In this document: in pieces, positions 9,863-19,252 of the stretch | Layout of the letters: the number at the start of each line of letters is the position of its first letter | Position numbering within the stretch: position 1 is the stretch's first letter | NCBI GenBank assembly: GCA_020247545.1 | Contig: JADCIX010000001.1 | Span: forward strand, 62,001 to 126,000 | DNA length: 64,000 nucleotides | Source of the DNA: Rhodocyclaceae bacterium | GTDB lineage: Bacteria > Pseudomonadota > Gammaproteobacteria > Burkholderiales > Usitatibacteraceae | Direction: 5' to 3' | Position numbers and translations under genes: made by a program | The notes under the pieces: model-generated | Told to the model about the DNA's origin: nothing | The model's input: the letters and a program-made list of their open reading frames with translations, nothing else | Database searches by the model: none

Positions 9863-10969
9863 ATGAGCCTGACAAATTCGACACGCAGAATTCTGGTGGT
9901 ACGTCGCGAGAATATCGGCGATTTAATCCTCACCACGCCGCTGATACGGCTGCTCAGAGAGCAACTGCCCAACGCGCATATCGCCGCGTTGGTGAACTCG
10001 TATAACGCACCGGTTCTCGACCAGAACAGTGACCTCGATGAGGTGTTCGTCTATACCAAGGGAAAACACGCCGAGTCATGGTGGGGCAGTCTGGTCGCCC
10101 GTTATGAGCTGCTTCGGTTGTTCCTCAAGCTGAGGCGGATGCAGTTTGATGACGTGATTCTCGCCGAGCCGGCGTATACGGCGCGTAACATTCGCCTCGC
10201 GCGTTTTGTTCTCGGTAAGCCGTGGTCTTCGGCGGAACGTCGGGTGATTGGTTTTGAGCACGACGATGGAACCAACGCCGGTCTTGACGTGGTGGTTTCA
10301 AAGGCAGCCATCGACGGCCTGCACCAAGCGCAGATCATGCTACTCATTGCCAACGCTTACGACATCACACCGCCAGTCGGCACGATGCGTGATCTGCCGT
10401 CCTGCCGGGTTGGTCGACCGAAGCCCCCGGCTGTCGTTGGGCTGACAAATCCGCTTCGCATCGGGCTCCATCTCAGCGCACGCAAACCCTCCCAGCGCTG
10501 GCCGGTGGAGTCGTTCGCCGCACTTGCAGGGCAAATCCAACAGGCTGGCGCGGTAAAGTTCAGCGTATTCTGGTCTCCCGGGGCCACTGATAACGCGCTT
10601 CACCCCGGAGATGACGAAAAAGCGCAGGTGCTGAAAACTCTGCTCGCAGGAACACCCATCGACGTCGACTTCGTACAAACCCACGATCTGGCCACGCTTA
10701 TCCGTCGATTGGATGGCGTCGACCTGTTTATCTGTGCCGACGGCGGCGCGATGCATATTGCCGCCGGGCTGGGTAAGCCGATCGTGGCCTTGTTTGGGGA
10801 TTCCGAGCCGATTCGTTGGCGACCTTGGGGCGTGCCGCATCGGCTTCTGCAAGCCGCCTCCCACGACGTCGCAGACCTGTCCGTTGATGAAGTTTCGGTG
10901 GCTTTTGACGAACTCGCCGCGGAATGTGGTTTTCAAGGCAAAATTCGCACCGCCAAGATTGAGATATGA
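9863..10969 (+). CDS. Glycosyltransferase family 9 (heptosyltransferase-like)
   Basis: Probably transfers a sugar, such as heptose from ADP-heptose, onto an LPS core or a related glycan at the inner face of the membrane. Visible marks are the N-terminal RRENIGDLILTTPLIRLL and the donor-site segment CADGGAMHIAAGLGKPIVA in the C-terminal Rossmann half; both fit GT9 (WaaC/WaaF/WaaQ type). At 368 residues the length fits. An ATG follows GAGG at 7 nt. The gene is divergent from fabI across a 179-bp gap. It is not in an LPS cluster, so the acceptor cannot be named. A gmhA gene for heptose synthesis lies 49 kb away. Confidence 0.8.
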   Translation: MSLTNSTRRILVVRRENIGDLILTTPLIRLLREQLPNAHIAALVNSYNAPVLDQNSDLDEVFVYTKGKHAESWWGSLVARYELLRLFLKLRRMQFDDVILAEPAYTARNIRLARFVLGKPWSSAERRVIGFEHDDGTNAGLDVVVSKAAIDGLHQAQIMLLIANAYDITPPVGTMRDLPSCRVGRPKPPAVVGLTNPLRIGLHLSARKPSQRWPVESFAALAGQIQQAGAVKFSVFWSPGATDNALHPGDDEKAQVLKTLLAGTPIDVDFVQTHDLATLIRRLDGVDLFICADGGAMHIAAGLGKPIVALFGDSEPIRWRPWGVPHRLLQAASHDVADLSVDEVSVAFDELAAECGFQGKIRTAKIEI

Positions 10970-11082
10970 CGCCGCCGTGACAGGGTTTTCGGTATAGTTG
11001 CGTGTCGTTTTCGAGCCCCGTTTTGTTGGTGCCGTAGCGACGGATCGCAGGTCGTTACTTCACTCTGTCCTTTGGAGTATTT

Positions 11083-12972
11083 ATGGGGTTGCAGTCACTA
11101 AGCGGTGTATTTGGTCAGCTGACCGCGCTAATTGGTCTGGTGCTGATGGCATCTGGCGCTCACGTGCTGGCGGCATCATCTAATCCCGCCTCCGCTTCCG
11201 CCTCCGCCGCCGCTTCCACCTATGTGCCCGACAAAACCAAAGTGCTGCGCTACGCCTTTGAGGTTGCAGAGTCGAGTATGGATCCGCAGAAGGTTTCGGA
11301 CGTGTACTCCACCATTGTCAACAACGCCATTTTTGATACACCGCTGCGTTATGACTATCTCGCGCGACCGTTGAAGGCCGTTCCGAATACGCTTGTGGCG
11401 ATGCCAGAAGTCACCGACAACCACAAGACCTTCACTATGCGCGTGAAGCCGGGCATCTATTTTGCCGACCATCCGGTGTTTGGCGGCAAGAAGCGCGAAC
11501 TGACCGCCGAAGATTACGTTTTTACCATCAAACGATTGTTTGATCCCAAACTCTCCGCGCCGCTGCTGGCCGAGGTTGAAGGATATGTCGTCGGTTCAGA
11601 TGAGTTGTTAAAGCGAGTCCGCAAAGCCAACAAGATGGATTACGACACGCCGCTTGAGGGGTTACGGGCGCTGGATCGTTATACGTTTCAGATTAAGTTG
11701 ACCGAAACCAAGCCGGATTTCTTCTATGTGCTAACCGATTGCCGTGTGTCGTGTGCGGTCGCCCGAGAAATCGTCGAACACTACGGTACTGACATCGGCT
11801 CCAATCCCGTGGGAACGGGTGCCTACCAACTGACGAGCTGGAAGCGTTCGTCGCGCATGGTGTTTGAATACAACCCAAATTTCCGTGAAGCCTACTTTGA
11901 GGGCGAGCCGTCGCCCGACGACAAAGCAGGCCAGGAAATTTTGGCGCAGATGAAGGGCAAACGGTTGCCGCAAGTGTATCGCGTTGAGGTTGCAATTATC
12001 GAAGAACGGCAGCCGCGTTATTTGTCGTTCATCAACAATGAATTCGATTTGATCTGGCTGTTCCCGGAAGACTTTGCGAATATGAGTTTTCCCAACCGAA
12101 CCCTCGCACCGAACCTGAAAAAGATGGGGATTCAGATGCAGCAAGTCGCCGCGCTGGATCTGACCTACATCTACTTCAATATGGAAGACAAGACCGTCGG
12201 TGGATACAAGCCAGAGAACGTGGCGCTGCGCCGGGCGATCTCTCTGGGTTATAAGACGGAAGACGAAATCAATATCATCCGTAAGGGCCAAGCGATTCCG
12301 GCGCACACCCCGTATGCGCCGGGCGTACAGGGCTGGACACCTGACTTCAGAACGTCAGCCAACGAATACGATCCCGCCAAAGCGAAGGCATTACTCGATC
12401 TGTACGGCTACAAGGACGTTGATGGCGACGGCTATCGCGAGATGCCCGACGGCTCGCCGCTAGTCTTGAGAAACAATTCGACGCCGACCGACCGTGATAA
12501 ACAGTTCGATGAGCTTTGGAAGCGCTCAATGGACGCCATCGGTATTCGTATCGAAGTTACCAAAGGAAAATGGCCAGATTTTCTGAAGGCGTCGGATGCG
12601 GGCAAGCTCATGATGTGGCAATTGGGTGGCTCCGCGTCAACACCAACCGCAGAAACTTGGCTGCAATCTCTCTACGGCCCAAACTCCGGATTCAAGGGGA
12701 ACCGCGCGCGTTTCCAGTTGGAAGCGTATGACGATCTTTTTGCCAAGTCCGAATTACTGCCCGATGGCCCTGAGCGCACCAAGTTGTATCAGGAAATGGC
12801 TCGTCTGGTTGTTGCTTACGCGCCGTGGAAGATCAACACGCATCGCATCCTCACGGATTTGTATTACCCGTATCTGGTGGGTTTTCGACGTCCTGCCGTC
12901 CAGACACAGAGCTGGTGGCGGTTCGTGGATATTGATGTGCCGCTGATGAAGCAATACGAGGCAAAACGCTGA
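11083..12972 (+). CDS. ABC transporter substrate-binding protein, family 5 (copy 1 of 3)
   Basis: Periplasmic binding protein for an oligopeptide/dipeptide-type importer. A signal peptide with a hydrophobic core (about residues 12-30) is followed by a Ser/Ala-rich linker. The mature part carries SBP_bac_5 features shared with the next two genes: YDYLARP, FADHPVFGGKKREL, NPVGTGAYQL and VGGYKPENVALRRAI. At 629 residues it has the size of the YejA/OppA class. GGAG upstream of the ATG supports the start. It overlaps the next binding-protein gene by one base (TGATG), which implies coupled translation. The substrate is unknown. Confidence 0.9.
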   Translation: MGLQSLSGVFGQLTALIGLVLMASGAHVLAASSNPASASASAAASTYVPDKTKVLRYAFEVAESSMDPQKVSDVYSTIVNNAIFDTPLRYDYLARPLKAVPNTLVAMPEVTDNHKTFTMRVKPGIYFADHPVFGGKKRELTAEDYVFTIKRLFDPKLSAPLLAEVEGYVVGSDELLKRVRKANKMDYDTPLEGLRALDRYTFQIKLTETKPDFFYVLTDCRVSCAVAREIVEHYGTDIGSNPVGTGAYQLTSWKRSSRMVFEYNPNFREAYFEGEPSPDDKAGQEILAQMKGKRLPQVYRVEVAIIEERQPRYLSFINNEFDLIWLFPEDFANMSFPNRTLAPNLKKMGIQMQQVAALDLTYIYFNMEDKTVGGYKPENVALRRAISLGYKTEDEINIIRKGQAIPAHTPYAPGVQGWTPDFRTSANEYDPAKAKALLDLYGYKDVDGDGYREMPDGSPLVLRNNSTPTDRDKQFDELWKRSMDAIGIRIEVTKGKWPDFLKASDAGKLMMWQLGGSASTPTAETWLQSLYGPNSGFKGNRARFQLEAYDDLFAKSELLPDGPERTKLYQEMARLVVAYAPWKINTHRILTDLYYPYLVGFRRPAVQTQSWWRFVDIDVPLMKQYEAKR

Positions 12973-14786
12973 TGGCGAGTTTCCGTGTGATGGTTTCGCG
13001 TGTGCTGCTGCTGGTTGCCGCGCTCGTGTCATGGCCGATCCATGCGCAGCCGGATCCCAACAAAGTGCTGCGTTGGGCATTTGAGATCGCGGAGACGGGT
13101 TTTGATCCGCCACAGACCTCAGACTGGTATTCTGCTTACGTCTTCGCCAACATTTTTGATACACCGTTAACCTACGACTACCTGGCGCGTCCGGTTAAGT
13201 TAAAACCCAACGTGCTGGAAGCCATGCCGGACGTCTCGCCGGACGGCTTGGTTTACACGCTCAAGTTTCGCAAAGGCATTTACTTTGCCGATGATGCCGC
13301 CTTCAACGGCCAAAAGCGTGAGCTCGTCGCAGCGGATTTAGCCTATTCGATGAAGCGTTTGTTTGATCCGAAAACGCGCTCACCGAATTTGTCGTATCTC
13401 GACGGCAAGATCGCCGGCATGGAAAAGGTTCGCCAAAGGCAGCGTGACAGCGGCGTCTTTGATTACGACATGCCGGTGGAAGGATTTGAGCTGGTTGATC
13501 GCTACACGTTGCGCATCAAATTGGTGGCACCGGACTACAACTTCCTCTACATCTTGGCCTATAACGGCGCTTGTGCGATTGTTGCGCGTGAGGTTGTTGA
13601 GAAGTACGCCACGGATATCATGGCGCACCCGGTGGGCACGGGACCGTATAAGCTGGAGTCATGGAAACGATCGTCAAAAACGGTTCTGGTTGCCAACCCC
13701 GGGTTTCGGCAAGAGTACTGGGAGGCCGAGCCAAACGTGGACGACGCCAAGGGTCAGGAAATTGCGAAGAAAATGCGCGGCAAACGATTGCCCATGATCG
13801 GTCGGATCGAGTTTTATGTCATCGAAGAAACACAGCCGCGCTGGTTGTCGTTTCGCAACATGCAGCACGACTACATTGATCGGGTGCATCCCGACTTTAT
13901 CAACCAAGCCTACCCGAACAACAAACTCGCCAAGGACTTGGAGAAGCTGGGCGTGCAAGTCAGTCGCACGGCGGCGATGGAAGTTACCTACGCCTATTTT
14001 GCGATGGAGAATCCGGTGGTCGGCGGCTACACACCGGACAAGGTTGCACTGCGCCGCGCTATTGGCATGGGTTACAACGCGCCGGAAGAAATTGCCATCA
14101 ATCGCAAGGGGCAAGCGGTTGCCGTCCATACGCCGATTGGTCCCGGGGCTTTCGGCTACGAGCCTGATTTCCGCTCGCGTGCCACCGAGTACGACCCGGC
14201 AGCTGCAAGAGCGCTGCTGGATGTGTTTGGCTACAAGGACCGCGATGGTGATGGATATCGCGAAAATCCAGATGGGTCGCGCCTTGAGATTCTGATGTCA
14301 TCCACGCCAACGCTGCGCGACCGGCAGCTCGATGAAGGCTGGAAAAAAAGCATGGAAGCTATTGGCATTCGTATCTCGTTTCCGAAGGCGCAATGGCCTG
14401 ATCTATTGAAAGAGTCGCTCGCCGGAAAACTCATGAGCTGGCGGCTTGCGTGGGGCGCGGTATACCCGGACGCCGATGCCTTCTACTTGATGCTGTTCGG
14501 GCCGAACGCTGGTCAGGCCAATCATGCGCGGTTTAAAAACGATGAGTTTGACCGGCTGTATTTGAAGGCGCGCATGACGCCGCCCGGCGAAGAACGTTTG
14601 GCGATGTATCGGCAGATGAATCGTATTTTCCTATCACTGGCACCGTGGCGGCTAGGGGTTGCGCGGATGGACACCGATCTTACGCATGCGTGGATGATTG
14701 GTTATCAGCGGCATCCGACTTTGCGCGGCGTTTGGAAAATGGTCGATATGGATTTGGACGTTCAGCGCAAGGTGCGGAAAGAGTAA
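12972..14786 (+). CDS. ABC transporter substrate-binding protein, family 5 (copy 2 of 3)
   Basis: A 604-residue paralogue of its neighbours, with a signal peptide ending near VSWPIHAQ. It shares YDYLARPVKLKPN, GIYFADDAAFNGQKREL, HPVGTGPYKLESWKRSS and VGGYTPDKVALRRAI with copies 1 and 3, so the three arose by duplication. Its ATG uses the last base of the upstream TGA. The binding-pocket residues that would separate its ligand from those of the others cannot be judged by eye. Confidence 0.9.
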   Translation: MASFRVMVSRVLLLVAALVSWPIHAQPDPNKVLRWAFEIAETGFDPPQTSDWYSAYVFANIFDTPLTYDYLARPVKLKPNVLEAMPDVSPDGLVYTLKFRKGIYFADDAAFNGQKRELVAADLAYSMKRLFDPKTRSPNLSYLDGKIAGMEKVRQRQRDSGVFDYDMPVEGFELVDRYTLRIKLVAPDYNFLYILAYNGACAIVAREVVEKYATDIMAHPVGTGPYKLESWKRSSKTVLVANPGFRQEYWEAEPNVDDAKGQEIAKKMRGKRLPMIGRIEFYVIEETQPRWLSFRNMQHDYIDRVHPDFINQAYPNNKLAKDLEKLGVQVSRTAAMEVTYAYFAMENPVVGGYTPDKVALRRAIGMGYNAPEEIAINRKGQAVAVHTPIGPGAFGYEPDFRSRATEYDPAAARALLDVFGYKDRDGDGYRENPDGSRLEILMSSTPTLRDRQLDEGWKKSMEAIGIRISFPKAQWPDLLKESLAGKLMSWRLAWGAVYPDADAFYLMLFGPNAGQANHARFKNDEFDRLYLKARMTPPGEERLAMYRQMNRIFLSLAPWRLGVARMDTDLTHAWMIGYQRHPTLRGVWKMVDMDLDVQRKVRKE

Positions 14787-14905
14787 AAGTCTAGTGTTGG
14801 CGGGCGTTTTCAGGCATTTATGGCTGAAACAGCAAGCCAGGCGGATAGTTTCAAATTGGTAGTATTGGCGATGTTGGCCATCAGACGTAAAACGAGGAGT
14901 GAGTT

Positions 14906-16816
14906 TTGTCATCGATTGGCACTCAAACTGTCGAGCATCACATGTCAAGAGTGGTGACGGGGATGTCGCGTGTGCCGTTGGCGTTGTGCTTGACATTGCG
15001 GTGGGCTGCATTCTTCGGGGCGATTGTGCTCATCGCGTGTGTATCGACGTTTGCCTCGCCGGTCTTCGCCGCAGACGCGGGGAAAAAGACGATCAAGATT
15101 GCCTTCCGCGCGATTGAAACCGGCTTCGACCCGCAAAAGATCGAAGATCGGTATTCGATCGCCGTGTGTGAGAACTTGTTTGAGTCGTTGCTGACCTACG
15201 ATTGGTTGGCGCGCCCGGTAAAACTGATGCCACAAGTGGTCGAGAAAGTGCCAGAGGGCGAGGAGGGCGGCACACGTTTCACCTTCCGCATTAAGCCAGG
15301 CATCTTGTTTGCGGACGATGCAGCGTTTGGCGGCAAGAAACGTGAACTCGTGGCGCGCGATATGGAGTACGCCATCAAGCGCTTCCGTGACCCCGCTGTC
15401 CGCAGTCCATACTCGTGGCTCTTCGAGGACAAGATCCTTGGCCTCGATGAGTACGTCGAGAGCATCAAAATAAGCGGTGCCAAGTTTGATTACGACAAGA
15501 AAATCGAAGGCATCACCCTTATCGACAAGTACACCATCTCATTCAAGTTACGCTCCCCGGATTACAACTTCATCTACTTTTTTGCGATACCAAACGTTGT
15601 ACCAGTCGCGCGCGAGGTGATAGAGAAATACCGCGATGACACCATGGCGCATCCGGTCGGTACCGGGCCGTATGTCCTCAAAGAATGGGTGCGTGCCTCC
15701 AAGATTGTGCTTGAGCGCAATCCCAACTATCGTGGACACACGCTTAACACCGAGTTTGCCGATGCCAATGACCCTTGGGATCGCGACGCCATCAAGTCGC
15801 TCGCGGGCAAAACGCTACCGCTTATAGACCGAGTTGAGATCACGCCTATTGAACAGGATCAGCCGCGCTTCTTGGCGTTTATGGACAACCAGCACGACTA
15901 CCTTGAAGAAACGCCGCTCTCGTTCGTGTCACAGCTATTCTCGAACGGCCAACTTTCGCCCGCGATGGTAAAGCGCAACGTTCGGGTCTTTCAAGAGACA
16001 CAGCCGGAGATTGTTTGGGACGGGTTCAACCTAGACGATCCGATTGTTGGCGGCTATAAGCCGGAGAATGTCGCGCTACGACGTGCCATCATTCACGCAC
16101 ATGATGTTCAAGCCGAAATTAGCATCGTCCGCAGCGGGCAAGCGGTGCAAATGCACGGGCCGATTAGTCCTGGGGTTGTCGGATACGACCCGACTTTCCG
16201 CACTGCCGAACAACAGTACAACTTGCCTGCCGCCAAAGCGCTGCTGGATTTGTATGGCTACTTGGATAAAAACGGTGACGGTTGGCGCGATATGCCGGAT
16301 GGCCGCCCGTTAACCATCGAATACAAATACCGCGCCAATGAAAGTGATGCGCGCCAGAGTGCGGCGCTGTGGGTGAAGAACATGGCGGCGATTGGCATTA
16401 AGATGACAGCCAAAGAGGTACTGTTTGCGGACTTGCTCAAGGATCGCAAAGTCGGCAAGTTTCAGATGTCCGGTTTTGCGTGGATCGCCGACTATCCCGA
16501 CGCGCAGAATTTTCTGCAGTTGCTTTACGGGCCCAACACGGATATCTCCAACGACTCACGCTTCAAGCTCGCCGCCTACGATCAGCTGTATTCTGCCGCG
16601 CTGAAATTGCCTGACGGGGAAGAGCGCAACCGGTTGTATCGCGAGATGAGTCGCCTCATTGTGGCCTACGCGCCGTGGCGGTTTACCTTACACCGTACGT
16701 TTAGTCACTTCATCAACCCCTGGGTGAAGGGTTACAAGAAGCACCCGATCTATTACACCGCGTTCAAATATCTTGATGTTGATCTCGCCATGCAGCGCAA
16801 GGTGATGCAACACTAA
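14906..16816 (+). CDS. ABC transporter substrate-binding protein, family 5 (copy 3 of 3)
   Basis: A 636-residue family 5 binding protein. The start is a TTG at 14906 with GAGGAG about 6 nt upstream; an ATG at 14942 is an alternative with a weaker ribosome site. An extended N-terminal region precedes a signal sequence core near residues 34-52 (FFGAIVLIACVSTFA), with cleavage probably near VFAADA. Motifs shared with copies 1 and 2 include YDWLARPVKLMP, FADDAAFGGKKREL and HPVGTGPYVLKEW. It is separated from copy 2 by 119 bp and lies 41 bp before the permease gene. Confidence 0.9.
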   Translation: MSSIGTQTVEHHMSRVVTGMSRVPLALCLTLRWAAFFGAIVLIACVSTFASPVFAADAGKKTIKIAFRAIETGFDPQKIEDRYSIAVCENLFESLLTYDWLARPVKLMPQVVEKVPEGEEGGTRFTFRIKPGILFADDAAFGGKKRELVARDMEYAIKRFRDPAVRSPYSWLFEDKILGLDEYVESIKISGAKFDYDKKIEGITLIDKYTISFKLRSPDYNFIYFFAIPNVVPVAREVIEKYRDDTMAHPVGTGPYVLKEWVRASKIVLERNPNYRGHTLNTEFADANDPWDRDAIKSLAGKTLPLIDRVEITPIEQDQPRFLAFMDNQHDYLEETPLSFVSQLFSNGQLSPAMVKRNVRVFQETQPEIVWDGFNLDDPIVGGYKPENVALRRAIIHAHDVQAEISIVRSGQAVQMHGPISPGVVGYDPTFRTAEQQYNLPAAKALLDLYGYLDKNGDGWRDMPDGRPLTIEYKYRANESDARQSAALWVKNMAAIGIKMTAKEVLFADLLKDRKVGKFQMSGFAWIADYPDAQNFLQLLYGPNTDISNDSRFKLAAYDQLYSAALKLPDGEERNRLYREMSRLIVAYAPWRFTLHRTFSHFINPWVKGYKKHPIYYTAFKYLDVDLAMQRKVMQH

Positions 16817-16857
16817 TTTTTTATCCAACGTAACACTGTTTTTTTTGAAGGAGGCCC

Positions 16858-17901
16858 ATGGGTGCCTACATACTAAGAAGAATTGGACAAATGGTGCCGA
16901 CACTCGCCGGCGTGATGTTGCTCATATTCGTATTGTTCAACGCCGTTGGTGGTGACCCTGCGCTGGTGTTGGCAGGGAAAATTACCAACAAAGAACAAAT
17001 TGAGAACATTCGTAAGCAGCTCGGGGTGGATCAGCCTTGGTACGTACAGATGGGCTACTTCGGTTTTGAGGTCGCCACCGGCTTTACGTGCACGTGGCGT
17101 TCCTTTACCGATAAATCAGAGCCACCGAAGAGTGATCCTAAGGCGGACCCCAAGGCTGCGCCGAAGGCTACACCGCCGAGTGGTTGTCAGGCAGTGCGTT
17201 CATGGGCAACCAACGAAGAGGTGCCGAAGATTCTCGCCACGCGCATTGGGCCAACGCTGTCGATCATGATCCCGGTGTTGGTGCTGGAAACCATCATCGC
17301 CATCTTTTTGGCGATCGGTGTGGCGTACGTTCGCGGGACGTTGACCGACCGAATGATCATGATGATCTGTACGGTTGCAATGTCCATTTCGTTTTTGGTG
17401 TACATCATCGTCGCGCAGTACTACTTTGGCTTTAAGTGGGGTGTCTTCCCGGTGCAGGGTTGGAGCGACAACTTCTGGAAAAACATGGCGAACTACGCGC
17501 CGCTGCCGATCATGCTGGCGATTTTTGTCGGCCTGGCACCTGCTTTGCGCCTCTATCGCAGCTTTTTCTTGGACGAAATCAACAGCGACTACGTCCGCAC
17601 GGCCCGCGCAAAGGGGCTTTCGGAAAACAAGGTGTTGCTGAAACACGTCATGCGCAACGCGATGATTCCCATCATCACCAACGTCGGTATTGCGGTGCCG
17701 AGTTTGTTTGTCGGCTCGTTCTTGCTGGAGTCATTCTTCTCGATCCCGGGTCTGGGTCGTGAGATTTTGGTCGCGGTAAACCGCTCGGACTTCCCGGTGA
17801 TCAAGGCGGCAACCGTGTATCTTGCAATGATCACGATGATCATCAACCTGTTGGTGGACATTACCTATAAGGCCATCGATCCACGGGTGACATTCAAATG
17901 A
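16858..17901 (+). CDS. ABC transporter permease, OppB/DppB type
   Basis: First membrane subunit of the importer. The N-terminal MGAYILRRIGQMVPTLAGV is typical of the family, and the cytoplasmic EAA loop reads near YVRTARAKGLSENKVLLKH. Five to six hydrophobic segments are visible. The first periplasmic loop carries a Lys/Pro/Ala-rich insert at about residues 84-104 (KSDPKADPKAAPKATPP) that is not usual in OppB. GGAGG precedes the ATG. Its TGA overlaps an ATG (ATGA at 17898) that opens a 96-codon frame through the repeats downstream. Confidence 0.92.
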   Translation: MGAYILRRIGQMVPTLAGVMLLIFVLFNAVGGDPALVLAGKITNKEQIENIRKQLGVDQPWYVQMGYFGFEVATGFTCTWRSFTDKSEPPKSDPKADPKAAPKATPPSGCQAVRSWATNEEVPKILATRIGPTLSIMIPVLVLETIIAIFLAIGVAYVRGTLTDRMIMMICTVAMSISFLVYIIVAQYYFGFKWGVFPVQGWSDNFWKNMANYAPLPIMLAIFVGLAPALRLYRSFFLDEINSDYVRTARAKGLSENKVLLKHVMRNAMIPIITNVGIAVPSLFVGSFLLESFFSIPGLGREILVAVNRSDFPVIKAATVYLAMITMIINLLVDITYKAIDPRVTFK

Positions 17902-17904
17902 CGC

Positions 17905-18085
17905 ATTCCGCCCAAGAGCCAGAGGCGCAGCCTCGCCGCGATTGGCGAGCGGATGCGTCACCCCCGCGCAGGCGGGGGTCCAATCAATTAAGTTATTCCG
18001 CCCAAGAGCCAGAGGCGCAGCCTCGCCGCGATTGGCGAGCGGATGCGCTTAGTCGCCAAATTGCCCCGCGCAGGCGGGGGTCCAA
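17905..18085 (+). repeat. Duplicated unit with two GCAG-loop palindromes in the permease spacer
   Basis: A 53-bp unit (ATTCCGCCCAAGAGCCAGAG and onward) occurs at 17905-17957 and again at 17995-18047. Each copy is followed by a palindrome with a GCAG loop: 17960-17979 has an 8-bp stem ACCCCCGC/GCGGGGGT, and 18064-18079 has a 6-bp stem. The same palindrome type occurs after soxB. The rest of the 283-bp spacer up to the next ATG holds a second CT-rich imperfect inverted repeat (about 18119-18160). Confidence 0.85.
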
Positions 18086-18184
18086 GTGTTTTTTGTTATC
18101 TGATTGCGTTGCACGTTTTCCCTCTCCCCAACCCCTTTCCGGCAAGTGGCGAGGGGCTAGTCGCTGCGATTCAAGGAGTTCCAT

Positions 18185-19252
18185 ATGAGTGCTGTGCTAA
18201 ATCAACCGCCATCGGCACCTGTTGCCGCACCGCTGCACCAGCCGTCCCCCGGACTTTGGACACTGGCCTGGCGTCGACTCAAGCGCGACAAGATCGGCAT
18301 GACCGCACTCGTGGTCGTGCTGTTCTTTCTGTTGCTCATGGCAGGTTCATACACGGGTCTGGTCGCCAAGAACTGGTCAAAAGAAGTCGGTGTTTCATAC
18401 GCCAACCCGAGTTTTATGGCGGGTGCGGAAAATCTGGAGGCGGCGCAGGCGGCGCAGAAAGACACTTCTGCAAAAGTGCCATTCGTGGATTTGTCCGACA
18501 TTGATCCGCTCGCCCCGAAGTATGAGGAGTGGGCCAAGCGAACCGCAGAAATCAAGATTACCGATACGCCGCGTGCCGATACACTGTTGTTCGGCGGTGA
18601 TAAATGGGGGCGCGACGTTATTCAGAAGGCCATCAAGGGTGCTGAAACATCGATCTTCGTTGGGCTGATTGCGGCCCTGCTGGCCACCATCATCGGTACG
18701 GTCCTAGGTGCCATCTCCGGTTACATGGGCGGCAAGACCGGTGACTTCTTGGAGTGGTTTTACAACGTCTTCACCTCCATCCCGTACATCCTGCTGATCC
18801 TGGCCTTCGCGGCGGTATTCAAACGCGGCCTCGATACCATCATCTTCATTCTGGCTTTCACCGGCTGGACGGGTATCTACCGTTTGGTGCGCGCCGAGTA
18901 CATCAAACACGCCTCACGCGAATACGTCAAAGCCGCGCAAGCCATTGGTGCCTCTCACACTCGCCGTATGTTCGTTCACATCCTGCCAAATGTTTCACAC
19001 GTTTGTTTGGTTCAGCTGTCACAACACGTTGTCCAGTTCATCAAGGCTGAAGTCATCTTGTCCTTTCTGGGCTTGGGTGTGCCGGTCGATTCCGTGTCTT
19101 GGGGCACGATGCTCGCCGAGGCGCAATCGGAGTTGGTGATTGGCAAATGGTGGCAACTGGTCGCCGCGTCAGTCTCGATGGCGCTGTTGGTTACCGCCTT
19201 TTCGATGCTCACGGATTCGTTGCGTGATGCGCTCGATCCGAAAATCAAGTGA
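18185..19252 (+). CDS. ABC transporter permease, OppC/DppC type
   Basis: Second membrane subunit. An N-terminal cytoplasmic tail is followed by a membrane segment (ALVVVLFFLLLMAGS), a long periplasmic loop and the permease core with the EAA motif EYVKAAQAIGASHTRRM. At 355 residues it is normal. AAGGAG lies about 7 nt before the ATG, so the start is well supported. It overlaps the stop of the repeat-derived frame upstream and the start of the ATPase gene downstream. Confidence 0.93.
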   Translation: MSAVLNQPPSAPVAAPLHQPSPGLWTLAWRRLKRDKIGMTALVVVLFFLLLMAGSYTGLVAKNWSKEVGVSYANPSFMAGAENLEAAQAAQKDTSAKVPFVDLSDIDPLAPKYEEWAKRTAEIKITDTPRADTLLFGGDKWGRDVIQKAIKGAETSIFVGLIAALLATIIGTVLGAISGYMGGKTGDFLEWFYNVFTSIPYILLILAFAAVFKRGLDTIIFILAFTGWTGIYRLVRAEYIKHASREYVKAAQAIGASHTRRMFVHILPNVSHVCLVQLSQHVVQFIKAEVILSFLGLGVPVDSVSWGTMLAEAQSELVIGKWWQLVAASVSMALLVTAFSMLTDSLRDALDPKIK

